A stretch of DNA of 64,000 nt from Rotaria socialis (taxonomy: Eukaryota; Rotifera; Eurotatoria; Philodinida; Philodinidae): NCBI GenBank assembly GCA_905331475.1, contig CAJNYU010003456.1:62001-126000 (forward strand), in the 5' to 3' direction. Positions 11,587 through 23,817 of this stretch are shown piece after piece (position 1 is the stretch's first letter; every line of letters starts with the position of its first letter). A program made the position numbers and the translations under genes. Below the pieces are notes generated by a model. It saw nothing but the letters and a program-made list of their open reading frames with translations. It searched no databases and had not been told where the DNA came from.

Positions 11587-13679
11587 AGGTATCTACGAGT
11601 AAAATTTAACTGATTGAACATGACTATCATTTTGCCTATATCGACATATGGCACGACACATAATTATCAATCATGCATGACGTTATTGAACATTTGCATA
11701 GATGAACGGCCTTAGAAGTGCAATTATTAAAACAGTTTAGTCAAGGATATATTACTTTTTACTTTCGTAAGGACGAAGCAAAATTTATTGAATTACAAGC
11801 AGTACAATTAATATGATAGAAATTTTTATTCGAAACTTCAGCTAATGCTTCATAAGAATTTACAAGTAATATAGTTCTTTTCCATTCGAACTAATCATTT
11901 AAAAATGGAGTCATTTATCCGATTACATTTGTCAAAAATAGAATATTATATTGATTTTAAATATTTCTACGATACAAAGAGTAACAATTCCATTGAAACC
12001 TTCACCAATGATATCATATGGTGACGAACAAGTTAAACCGATGAAATGAGGATTGAATTTGAGCATAGAGCGAAGTATGCAAATATTCCTTATACGCCTA
12101 CAGCAACAACATGTGATGGAAGTTTCAGAAAATATAAGTTTTATTTACTTTTCAATATTGGCTGCAGTACATTTGACCATGCCCATTATGAATTCCAATA
12201 GTACACAGGGATTTACTGAACGAGGGTCTAATAAAACACTGATTACTCTAATATCAGAATTCATAGTAACACTTAGATATTCGATCATGATTCAGAGTCG
12301 GTTTTAATTAGTTAATTATCTATTCTATTCAAATTTTGTAATAAAATGTTGCAGAACTTCAATTAGTCCATTATTCTAAGTACTGATCATACCATTAGAA
12401 TCTTGCTCAAATAAATTTTCAATTTTTCACTATAAACAGGAGAAGTGAACTTTTGAAACAACTGGCAATTCTTATTTCTAAAACATAACATCTGCAGGCC
12501 ATCTATTTGAAGAATATCAGAAATCAAGATTAAAGTTTTGTCTGAATTTTTCAGAGTGGAAAAATTTCTACGAAAATAAATTGGCAAAAGGATCAAGTTC
12601 ATAGTTGTATTAACGTAAATTCATCATCAGTAATCTATTCACATTTTATAACATTCATCTATTTGTTTGGACAATCATACGCTGATAGAAAAGTCCAATT
12701 AAAATAGTATGGCTCTCATTCGTTTTAATAACCTCGATTTTTTTTTTATATCAATGAACATTGAAGAGCTTCAGATTATAACTTGATGTACGATGTTTGT
12801 ACCTATACTCTTAGCAAAAAAAACTCATTTGCGATGAATATTTTAGACTTTTTCATTCATTAAATATATTCGATTTGTAGACGGAGACCGAATCAAAAGC
12901 AGGTAAGAAATCTTGGATGTTTTCCTTCGTTCTTGGAAAACAATAATGATTTACTCACTTCATCAATAAACTTCGTCATTATATTCGAATGTCATTGACT
13001 AGCGATTCTAAAATCTGGTTTTTGTTTAATAAACTTTTATTCACTAACTTTGTTAAAACACAAAGTTAATGTTGGTAAACGTAGTACAGCCAGAACTTCT
13101 AAATATATCAAACATAGTTCTTCCTTATCCAATTACTGAATTTTGCTCAATGTCCAACCATTTTTACATAAAGAACGATTTGATGCTAGTTTCAGATTAT
13201 TATTATTTACTTTTAATTCATGTTGAACGTTACCACTTAAAGTTGATAGAAATCTTACAGATACCTGAGCCTTTTTATTTATATCTGATTGATATTCATT
13301 TATATGACATAAATTAAATAGAGTTTGAAGTCGATTTCAAACGCTGATAAAAGTTAATAGTAATCGATTAATTTATAAATCTGTCATAGGCAAAAGATCT
13401 TTTTCTTTAAGCAAATTATCTAACTTACGTATGTTATTATTCTAAATTAAAACATTTGTATATATCAAATGTCTTCTACGAATAAATAAGCACGAACAAG
13501 ACTTTCGAAGAAAGAAAGCTTGAAATTTTATTTTAGTTTTTTTTCTTATTTCTTCAACAAAAAACGTTAACTGAGTGAATATCATATGACAAACACACGA
13601 AAGATGGTACGCAGTAAGAACTTAAAAAAAAGAAAAGTTAGATAAGCATATGGGATCACTTTTCTTTTCACTAGGCTAG
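11587..13679. other. Intergenic, 2.1 kb, no gene seen
   Basis: AT-rich DNA upstream of the 422-aa gene and downstream of eIF3a. Frames at 12053-12307, 12387-12602 and 13069-13317 have poor composition and no motifs or splice context. I see no RNA gene or repeat worth naming. Confidence 0.5.
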
Positions 13680-16600
13680 TTATTCTCGACTGCCACCCGT
13701 GGGACGATTATCAGATGAAGCTGGTTCATTTTCATCATCACTACCATTGGCACGCCAACTAAAATTAATCATTTTAGAATAATAAAAACAATCAATGATC
13801 AGCAAAAAAAGTAAACCTGTTTAAACGTTGTTTTTCTCGTGTACGCCAATTGTTACTGTCGTCTGGTCGTCGCCATTGATCCGATGTATTTGGACCACTA
13901 CGAGGACTATCTCGTGTTTCATCTGTCGGGTGTGTTTTTGATTTCCAAAATGTGCTTGACGATGATTCACCTGAACGTTGATTTGATGGACGATCATTAT
14001 CAGTTCGTGCTCTATTTACAGAATAAATAAATAAATAAACTCTTAATACTATAGGGAAATGGTTTTCTTGGAGAAAGTAAATAGCTGATTTTAAAAGAGA
14101 GCAACGCTGAAGTCTGTATATATATCCCATTCTACATGTCTTTATTTCGTTCTGCACCAATATAATGAAATTTAATTATTATAAAATCTTTGCTAGATAG
14201 AATACGTGAGAAGAATTGCTTATTACGATGTTCGAAAGTCATTTTGTATCCAAATATATTAAATTTAGATAGTTTTTAGCAAAAGAATCGGTAGAAACTT
14301 TTTATAAATCTTACGGATTGGGACGTTTCTTTTCGATAGTTTGCCATTTGCCTACTGTTTCCGAATTTCTTTCGGGCCGTCGTTCTGCTGATGATGGTGA
14401 TGCTTGTTGTTGTGATGATGGAGGTCCTCGTCTATCATCACGATTTTGCTGGTCAGGTCTTGATTTGGGTTTCCATGAATCACTTGATGATCCTTTGTTC
14501 ATCGATGGTTCATCAAAACGTCGATCATTGGTACCTCGTGGACTGCAATCAATGATACAATCATTTTAAGAGAAAGATTCTATTATTTGAATCTTACCGT
14601 TGATCTTCATTTTTACTATTACGCCAGTCCTTAACATCAGCATGTGATTGTTGACTATTCTCATTGTCCCGTTGTGGACGGCGCCATAGTCGACTAAAAA
14701 AGAATCATGTTCAAATATTTTAAATTACAATTTGTTTTTGGTCAACTAACTTGTCAGTTTTATCTTTATCGGCTTGATTAGGAGGAAGAGTACGACGAAC
14801 TGAAGCAGTTGGTGCAACTCGCGAAGTTTCTAGTGATTCTTGTAATTTTCTGTCTATTTCTGCTTCACGTTCACGTTGTTTTCTAGCTTGTTCGTCTAAT
14901 TTCTTATTTTTTTCATCATTAGCTGCACGTGATAGCGCTATTTGTTCATCGTGTTTACGTTTTTTTTCTGCTTGAATTTTTCTTTGTTTTTCTTCTTCTT
15001 TTTGTTGTTTTTGTAATTGTTTTTGTTTTTTCCATTCTTGCTTTCTCTTCTCAATATATTCTTGACGTAATTGTTCTAAACGTTGTTGACGTGCTACGTT
15101 TAAACGTTGTTCAAATGTTTTCATGTGTACGACAAAATCTTCATGTCGTTGTCCACGAATTGATAGAAGAAAATCTTCTTTATCATTTTCCATACGCACA
15201 AGACGTTCACATCGTTCAATAGCACGTTCACGTTCAGCAATTTGAATTGTATGACGTTGTTGTAACTCTTCTTCGCTTTGTTTTATTATTAACGGAATAT
15301 CTGCTTCATGATGTGCACGAATAAGAAAGTCAACTTTTTTATATTGAACTTTTAACTTTTCTTTTTGCTCTCGACTATATTTGATGACAGCATCAATATG
15401 TAAAGAATTTAATGACTCTGGATCATATTTATATAATTCTTCTTCGCCAATAAGTTCAATTATTTTACGACCTATTTCAGATTCACGTAATTTATCAATA
15501 GCAATTTTCATATTAAAACGATGCTCTTCTTTTTCACGTTCCAATGCAGCTTCAGCAACGCGACGTTTTTGATCAGCATCACGGCGGTTCTTATCTTCTT
15601 TTTCACGTTCATCTTGTTGATGTCGAGAAACTATTTCAGCTTGTTTCATCTGATTTTATAAAAAAATAGAAACACTAAATTTTTTGAAAGTCAACATAGA
15701 GGATTTAATAGATGTATTTGTAGAGATTCTTACTTTTTCAGTAACGTAAAAACGCTAGAAAGATTTGAGACGTGAAAATAAAGTTTGGTAGAACGATTTT
15801 CGATATACTACTTATGTCGTTTGTAAGTATATGACGAGTGAAAAATATATGAAATAAATCAGCACTAGGCTAACTGAGAAACTTTTTTGACAATAATTAT
15901 CTAATGGCTATTTTTCGTAAAAATTTTACCCATCATAAATTTATATGAGCCTGACGGATATTCACTATAGAAGACATTAGAATCTATCGAGGTAATGAAG
16001 ATCGATCTATTGATAAGGTAAATTCTCGGCTGTAATAAAATTGGCCGAAAGAAAAAATGTCGAAAATGCTATAGATACAGTATAAACCCAGTTTTTCAAC
16101 AATCCTATATGAACAATCTGTAGAAGCATTCATCGTTGTACTTTTAAATGGGCAGCGTGTGCTTAAACTCGATTTATAGCGCTTTCGATATTTTTTACTT
16201 TCGACGTTTTTTCTTTCGGCCAATTCTATTAGAGCCAAATTCTATATCGCACGAGAAGTTTTAGCTCAGCATCAAGAGTGTTCTTGAAAAAATCTAAATA
16301 AAACCACCGAGAAAACGCTAGAATAAAATTTTCAAGATTGAACATTTCATTTCTAACATACTAACAAGAAATTCTATTTATATTGGATGATCATCAATAA
16401 CTCATGAGATAAAATACTGCTAAAGTTGAATTTGGATTTTAACTGTATGTATAATATTTTCAATCAAAGTTTTTTTTATCTGCCTCGAAAGTCGCTCATA
16501 CGACACAAGATACTGCTTCCACGTATCTTCCAAAATATTTTGCCTATGAGTCTATAAGAGTTGTACCATGATTACTAATATTGCTACTTTCAGATTAGTA

Positions 16601-19600
16601 GCTGTTTGATCATGAGTATGTTTCAATTACAAGAAATAATTTTCATCGCATAAGAACTAAAACAAACATTTATATCTCATCAAGAATCCAAAGAAAGACG
16701 CTCATAACTATTTAAGTGATTGGGGTATGCGGCTAATTATTAATAGGACAAATACAGAAGTCACTAGAGTAATTAATAGCATTTCAATGTTTTATCTTAC
16801 CTTCGAAATCGATTCTTTTTCTTTTTCTTCCTTGTAACGTTCAATAAGTTCTCGTCGTTTTAATATTTCTTTACGTTGTATTAATTCATCTCGATAATAA
16901 GTTTGAGCGATTTCTCGTCGTAATTTATCATTACGTTCCCTGTTCGATTTATCATTAATAATTTCCATGGATGCATACAATGCGCGTGATATTGATGTAA
17001 GTTGATTACGTATTTGTTCATTTGGCATCTTTTGAATAACATTTGTCTTCAAACCAGTGTCATTAGCACCGAGTTGTCCACTTGAAAGATTTAAATCTGT
17101 GCCAAATGTTAATGCGTTTGATTTATGTTCAATTCGAACTTGAACATCATTATTTCTTGCTGCATTAACAATAATTTTCTCTAAACGATGTTTATCCATA
17201 GGTGGTGCAAGATCAACAAAACGTTTTAATTCAATGGTTTGATAAACTTGTGAAATCTGTTGAAGTAAACGAACAACAGTAACATCACGTAATGCTGACA
17301 TATATTGTGAGTATTCAGGTTGAGCAAGTTTTTCAACGAACTGAATGCTTTCTTCCATTTTTGATGATAACTTTAATGGATTGAATTCAACCTCTAACCA
17401 TTCATACATACTCTTCAATTCTGGATAGACAAAATTTAAAACACCTTGTTTGATCATATCACGTATAAGACTTGCACGTGTTGGAATTTGTTGTAGTTGT
17501 AATAAACTTGTTAAACGTTTTTGTTTTTCATTAATTGTTTCATCCGTTTCTAAATGTTCGTCGATTTGTGTTCGTGGTGTTGGTAATGGAATTGAAAGTA
17601 TAGATAATACTAAATAGAGAATTGTTCAAAGAACAATTTTTATTTTTAAATAGAAAATAACTTACAAGCCTTTGTTGACAAACGACTTAATTCAGCGTGT
17701 GTTATATTCTTTTTTTGTTCTTTATGTAGCACATATAATTTAAGAACAGTTGTTGCATGAAATACATAATTTCCTGCTTTCCAAAAAACAAGTGCTACTT
17801 TATTATAATAAGATGCCAATTGTTGTGGTCTTGGTGTTTTTTTTGAAATTGTTGTAAACGCATGAATATCTTCAACTGCTTTAAAAGCTTCCTAAAGTAA
17901 AAAACAAAAAGCAAACATTCTCTACTATTCATCAATAATTCTTTGCATGAACTACCTGCCATAATTCCATAGCAATAGCTGTATCAAGTTGAACTAAACG
18001 TGTTTCTAAATGAACTGCTTGTGTTTCTGGCAATTGAAAATTCACACTATACGGTTGTTGTGAATATTTTTGCGATTGTGTAAAATGGGTTCGAATCGTA
18101 TCGCATAATTTTCGAAATTCAGGCCGACGATTATATAGTTGACAAAAGCGAAAACCCATTTGTGCAACTTCTTGATAAATTTTTTCAACACGACTATTAT
18201 TTTTCAATAAATCTAAACATTGTTTATATGATTCCCAGACAAATTTTAACCACGGTGCAAGCATATCGCGATCAGTACGATCTTGTTGAGATTCACCACT
18301 AACTGCACTGAGTAATAGACTAAAATGAAAATGATAGAATTATTATCGAGTAAACTTAATATTCCTAATTAATAAATTATATGCCAATACAAATACTATT
18401 TGATTAATTCATGCGGAAACCTATACAAATAAAGATTTCTGACATCTGTAATTCTTTTTTGCCTATAGATACTAAATAGTACTCTAACAAAATTCTAGAA
18501 TGGGATGCGAGGTATCCTACCTTCACCCATATCCTCAATATTTTGACCAGTTTTGAAGAGAGAATGTTCTCTTTGATCTAGTCGATTTCATTACGGTCAA
18601 TATGTAATGATTTTCTACCAAGGAAGTAAAAAATAGATCATTCCATCGACAAGTATTTACTGAATTGTGCTACTTAGAATGTATAGGGAAAAAAACTTCT
18701 CTTTAGGCCGAACTCTGATCTCCAGAGAGATCAATGAATTATGCTTCGATGAACGAAATAAAACTGTTCGATCATATTGACTAGACCACTCGAAAGTTCT
18801 CTTCATGTAATACTTCATTAAACAACATGACATGTCAATAAAATTTCTTTCTATCGGTTCAATTGAAAGTATAGTTCATGTTTTAACTTTAAAAATAGTG
18901 TTCTGGAGATCTAAATTTCTTTTTATTATTTCTCAAAAAACATAGAATAGCAATATATATTAATTATTTGCAGATATTTTTGATTTATGTTAATATAATA
19001 CCTTCGTATTTTAACGTAATCACTTATTTCTTGTATGAAGCAAAAGAGAACATCTATATGTTCTGTATATGTTATCTGCCACGGAGGCATGAGTGGTATT
19101 CACAAGAATTAGTTTCAGATACAAATGTTATGTAGAATGTCTGCGTTCTACAAAGTCTTATATGTTCGATTGATTTTTGCTATACCTTTCAGGTGTTTGT
19201 AAAACTTCCAAATCATCAATATCCACAAGAGCATTTGTTGCTTCTTTTCGAGCATTCAAGCATCGTTCTTCGCCTTGTTTGAGAAATTTCATGATCACAT
19301 CTTCAAGTGATTTCAATGACACCTAATGATAATTCAAATACTTTTTTTTATTTTTTTCATTAATTCAATACAACTTATATTCTAACCGTTTGTGAAATTG
19401 TTTTATATTGATGAAGACCATCTTTAGCCAGTTGACTTTTTTTTAATTCAACACATAGATCTAAAAACTTTTCCATTAAAGGTTCGTGTGCTTTTGTCCA
19501 TGTTCGATGACGACGTGAAGTAATAACTTCAAAAAGTGTTTCCAAAGCACGTTGTTTTTTGCCGACATCAATTAATTCTAAATTTCAGGTAACAAATTAA

Positions 19601-19689
19601 GATTAGATATATATCAATATTTAAATTATGAACAAAATAAATTTACCATCAGCTCGTCGAAGAGCACTTTCAGGCTTCATGAAAACCAT
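13680..19689 (-). CDS. EIF3A: Eukaryotic translation initiation factor 3 subunit A, 11 exons, 1,088 aa
   Basis: Scaffold subunit of cytosolic eIF3, which binds the 40S subunit and recruits mRNA. Exons: 19647-19689, 19387-19577, 19186-19322, 17956-18319, 17666-17891, 16801-17609, 14751-15649, 14598-14693, 14315-14542, 13817-14011, 13680-13758. All are GT..AG and the phases sum to one frame. The start [20 protein letters not shown] matches the family's QRPENALKRANE N-terminus. Further matches are [39 protein letters not shown], the PCI-region [11 protein letters not shown] (about residues 320-500) and [18 protein letters not shown] Lys/Glu/Arg coiled coil fills about 560-880. The C-terminal tail keeps W-R/D-R motifs ([27 protein letters not shown]) but lacks the long decapeptide array of vertebrates, so the protein is shorter than the human one (about 1,380 aa). 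It ends GSRE rather than the WTTVRR type. Two long introns (18320-19185 and 15650-16800) break the short-intron rule; the second carries a foldback repeat. Confidence 0.97.
16039..16225. repeat. Foldback element in eIF3a intron 6
   Basis: AATTGGCCGAAAGAAAAAAT on the left and its near-perfect reverse complement on the right (ending TTCTTTCGGCCAATT) enclose about 140 bp. The arms carry the same CGAAA-(A/G)-rich words (GTCGAAA, ATCGAAA) as the larger element at 38034-38786 in the dynein gene, so they belong to one family. No clear target duplication was found at this copy. Confidence 0.65.
18320..19185 (-). other. Long intron 3 of eIF3a, no internal feature seen
   Basis: An 866-nt intron in a gene whose other introns are mostly 50-70 nt. 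AT-rich, with no ORF, repeat or RNA gene I could support. Confidence 0.6.
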
Positions 19690-21922
19690 TTTTGCAATAT
19701 ATTTTTCTTATCTAAATTAAAAGTAAAATTTTCAAGTATTAGATAGTGTCAATATTGACTTAAAGTCATTCAATCCTTCTTTTCGATCAGAGAAAATTAG
19801 CATCTTTCTTGTATTACATGAAGATAAATGGCCATGTTTTACGAAATTTTTTCCTTGTCTCTATTGGCTAATTTCTTGAAAGTGTTGTATTTCGTCATTA
19901 AGTTCAATGAGACTATATATTATTAATAATTGAGGATATTTCCTTTGAGATAATTTTAAAATTCACGTTTTAGATTAAAAAACTTGTTTTATGAATTTTG
20001 TATGCTATTTGTAGACTAGTGTCATCTATGCCTGAAACAAATCTATCTATGTATATACTTTTACGAAATAGAAAAGTACCATGGTTATTTTTTTAATTTC
20101 ATACCCGACACAGATTTGTAGCGGAAAACAAAATTGATTACTTCTGATATCTTACGCTAAACAGTAATCAAATCATACCGTGATATTGTAATACGAATCG
20201 TAAAAGAGATGCAGATGCCTAGCTAAAATCACTTTATAAAATGCAATTAAAAACGTTCCACGTCTATCAATGACCAATTTCTATCAAATATATTCTCATC
20301 ACATGTAATTATATTTTCTTCATTTAGTTATTCCACATATGTAGGATATCCTATACAAACTATTGTACGACAGTCGAGACTCAAGTTATTAGCGTGACTA
20401 AACACTTATTCATGTTGAAAAAAATCTGAACTTCATAAAAATTTCTATAACAATGATCTTCATTTTTGTCTAAACCCTGTCAGTAGTGATTTTCAAAGCA
20501 TTCACTCAAGTGCATCATTTAAAAGTGAATGAACCCTATCAATTGATATGTAAGATAATTGTGTGTAAAATCAAGGTGTTACTTGTCTTAATAGAGGCCA
20601 ACATATTTCGCTGTATCAAAATAAACAAAGAATATTTTGCCGATTAATAAGTACACAAAGATTTATCAGAAAAAAAAGCATCAGTCGAATATAGTCTTAT
20701 TAAATCAATTGTTTCATTATATCAATTAAGAACAAACAGCTAATCATTGTGATATAGTCTCTTCGTTTTTGGTTCCAAAGTACTAATTTTGAAATTATAG
20801 AAAAAAATCCGACTAAGAATGGATTTTTTTGAAAACTTTTTGGTTAAGTTTAATATTGAAGTAAAGCAAACAATAGAATTTAACTTATTCCGATACTACT
20901 ATAGTTATCTTCTAATTCTGAACCAAATATTAGGAATTCCAATATATTTATGTTAGATTTTTGTTATTATTTGTACTTCATCGTATAGTATATTAATCAT
21001 TGTTTTCATCATCTGATAGAAGAATTATAAAAAGAAACGTTTTCATTTAAGTATTTTTTTTCCATTTCGTACACCTGATAAATATTAATGATACAAAAAG
21101 ACCAATTATAATTTATTCTCGTCGCTGATATAGGAAGAGAGTGAATATTTGTGTAAAGAATAAAAAAGCGTAAAATCAACTTTTATACTGGATCAAATAC
21201 GTATACGAAGTCGTTTATATAGACATAAATATTGTGTAATTGTTACTAGATAACTTGCTCAGTGAAGAATCATTGAGTACTAAAAGTATAATTGATAATT
21301 TGAATAAAACAAACGATAGAAAATTTCAGTAGTAGCATGGTATAGAATATTTTTTGAATAACTTTAATCGTAATATTCTATGATTAAAGATATACGCGAC
21401 AGACTGCAGACGCTTTATTGAGTTCCGATCATCAAGAATGTCATAAAAATACTCATTTTAAAGGCTTACATGCACAAAAGACGACCCGAAACTGTCAGTA
21501 AACATAAAAATTGACGCATCATATCATTTTTCAGGCTTGGCAGAAATAAATGTTGAAATAACTTTCCCTAGATCAATCAACCAAAATACCTGATTGCAAG
21601 AATCTGTAGCTGTGATATTTGCACGATTTCATATTAGCTAGTGAATTATCTAATAAAGACAAAGTATTCGCAAATCTAGGTAGAACTAAGAAAATGAACA
21701 TTTTTATTTTATGTCGCAATATTTTCAAAGTAATCCTGATATGAAGTTTCTAATAGATGTATATTTTTTAATAGGCAAATTAAAAAAGGTACAGGTCATA
21801 AGAGCATTACAAAAAATATCTTTATATCGAAATAAAACGAAAACATCGTTGTTTCGCTACATTACGAAATAAAAACTAATATTCTTATTCGTAATATATA
21901 GTATTACAATAATCATTTATAT
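19690..21922. other. Intergenic, 2.2 kb, upstream of eIF3a
   Basis: AT-rich sequence between the eIF3a start codon and the 3' end of the K2P-like gene. It must hold the eIF3a promoter, but no TATA box or initiator could be singled out. No coding exon was seen. Confidence 0.5.
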
Positions 21923-23817
21923 TTAATTTAAATCTTCATGTGATGTTACTAACGAAGAAATCTGTTGGGAAATTTCCGAAAATTTGCTTTGATTATAATC
22001 AAATTTACGTGAAGATTCAAGTGACGGCGATAGTGATATTTTCACAGCGCATCGTACTGGAGTCGATGGTGTACCTGCTGAACGATGTCGTTGCTTTGAT
22101 AGTAATGTATATGGTGGAATAAATTCATCAATTGATGATCGTGGTTGCGTAGCCATTTGATTAATAATCGTTTTCGCTACAAGCGTTGCACGTCGTCTAC
22201 GAATTCGATCTAAATTTGGTAAAGGAAGTTCCATGGCATCATCATCTTCTTCACAACTTGAACTGTTATCAGTGGCCGAATATGATGAATTTGACGCAAG
22301 ACTATGCTTTCTAATTGGTAAAACTGGCAAAGGTGATTCAGCACAACGATTGCAACGTCGAATAATGGTCGTTACTTGAGTACCTTTATGCAATTTTTTA
22401 TCGTCGTTACCTTCATTGTTCTTCAATACTCGAATGAGACCAGTAGAAAGACGACGTAATGGTTCTGCTACGCAAATTGGACGAACAGACGATAGCTGTT
22501 CGGAGAGTGTTGAATTTGGTACATAGGGATGTCGAGAAAATATAGATTCTGAGTTAGCATAAGAATTAATATCATTATCGACTAAAAAATCATCAGTACG
22601 TAAATCATGAGCACCTATTTTAATAAAATTTTGACAAAGTTTTATCGAAATCTGATTTCAAATATATTTACCTATCTGTCGGCTGAAATCTAAAAGATGT
22701 CTAACTAATAACTTTGCAATATTGATTAGTAACATCTCGAGTCTTATTCTTATAGTTTGTATAAACATTAACATGATGGCAAGACCAAAAATTAAATAAA
22801 TAGTTATAAAAAATAAATTATTGTCTTGATATGCTAGTTTATTTAAACTTATTGTAAATATTGTTGTAAAACATAAATAAAAACTATCAATAAACGATTT
22901 TGATGGCATAAAATAAGTACCAATAACAATATAGATAAAAAGTGTTATCATTAATTGTACTAAAGTTAAATCTTTATTGTGTTTTGATTTTTTAAATATA
23001 TTTAAAAAATTACAACAATATTGTTGCGCACTTGAAGAATTTGTTGTTACATATAAATCTTCGTTTTGTTCATCATCTTCAATAAAAATATTTAATTGTT
23101 TGTCAATAAAACGAAAAAGCTTCAATCGACGAATATAATAAAAACTCTTCGATGAATAAAAATATAAGATAATCAATGAAATAGCTTTTACCAATCGTTT
23201 TATTAAATAACTTAAATCAATTAAGAGAACCAATGTTAGTGGAATGCCAAATCCAGTATAGAGCATTAGGAATATTTTTCCTATGTTTGTTTTTGGGATA
23301 AAATCATTTGAACCTTCGAAAATAAATTTATAAAAAATATTCACAATTCAGAAAGAAATCATTTTTATTGAGCTTCTTACTGATAGTTGTTAAAGTTGTT
23401 ATAATAAAAAATAATGATCTCGAGAAATTCCATGATAAATTTCCTTTGAAATTCTGTTGCTTTCTTTTGATTATTTCTTCTTCGTATTGACAAATATGTT
23501 TATAAACATATTTAGTAAATTGTTCAATATCAAATATTTGTCTCTTCTCAATTATATTTGATATGAGACGTTCTCGTGGAAAGGTTTTAGTTGAAGAAGA
23601 AGAAGAAATATCTTTGTGATACGTTTCAATTTCTTGAATAATACTCGCACCGATTAGAACATAGATGAAGAACATTAAACAGATCGATATATGAGGAATG
23701 AAAAGCAGTAACCAATATCTAAATAAATAAATTTGATAAACGCAAAATATTTTACATATTATAGGATAAATACTTAACGGATAGAACCCATTCACGAATG
23801 TTAAACTTCTTCGGCAT
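21923..23817 (-). CDS. Two-pore-domain potassium channel homologue with degenerate selectivity filters, 4 exons, 571 aa
   Basis: Exons 23774-23817, 23381-23718, 22672-23313 and 21923-22614 join in phase, with a 67-nt intron inside the first pore loop. Architecture is K2P: M1 about 16-40 ending VLIGASIIQEIE, an extracellular cap loop, W-N-F pore helix SWNFSRSLFFIITTLTTI, M2 IGKIFLMLYTGFGIPLTLVL (138-161), M3 245-263, second pore helix SFYLCFTTIFTI, M4 293-316, then a 250-residue Ser/Arg-rich cytoplasmic tail. K2P channels set the resting K+ leak across the plasma membrane. Here filter 1, normally TIGYG, reads TISSN (126-130), and filter 2, normally TIGFG, reads TISLN (281-285), so both key Gly-Tyr/Phe-Gly triplets are gone while the scaffold and frame are intact. 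It may conduct differently, act as a silent subunit, or be decaying. Family assignment is strong, conductance is unknown. Confidence 0.85.

Noticed and set aside
12053..12307. 84-codon + strand frame
   Set aside because: No recognisable domain and no supporting exon or signal nearby.
14929..15222. 97-codon + strand frame (Phe/Val-rich, with apparent membrane segments)
   Set aside because: Exact antisense of the eIF3a Lys/Glu coiled-coil exon; the hydrophobic composition is a complement artefact.
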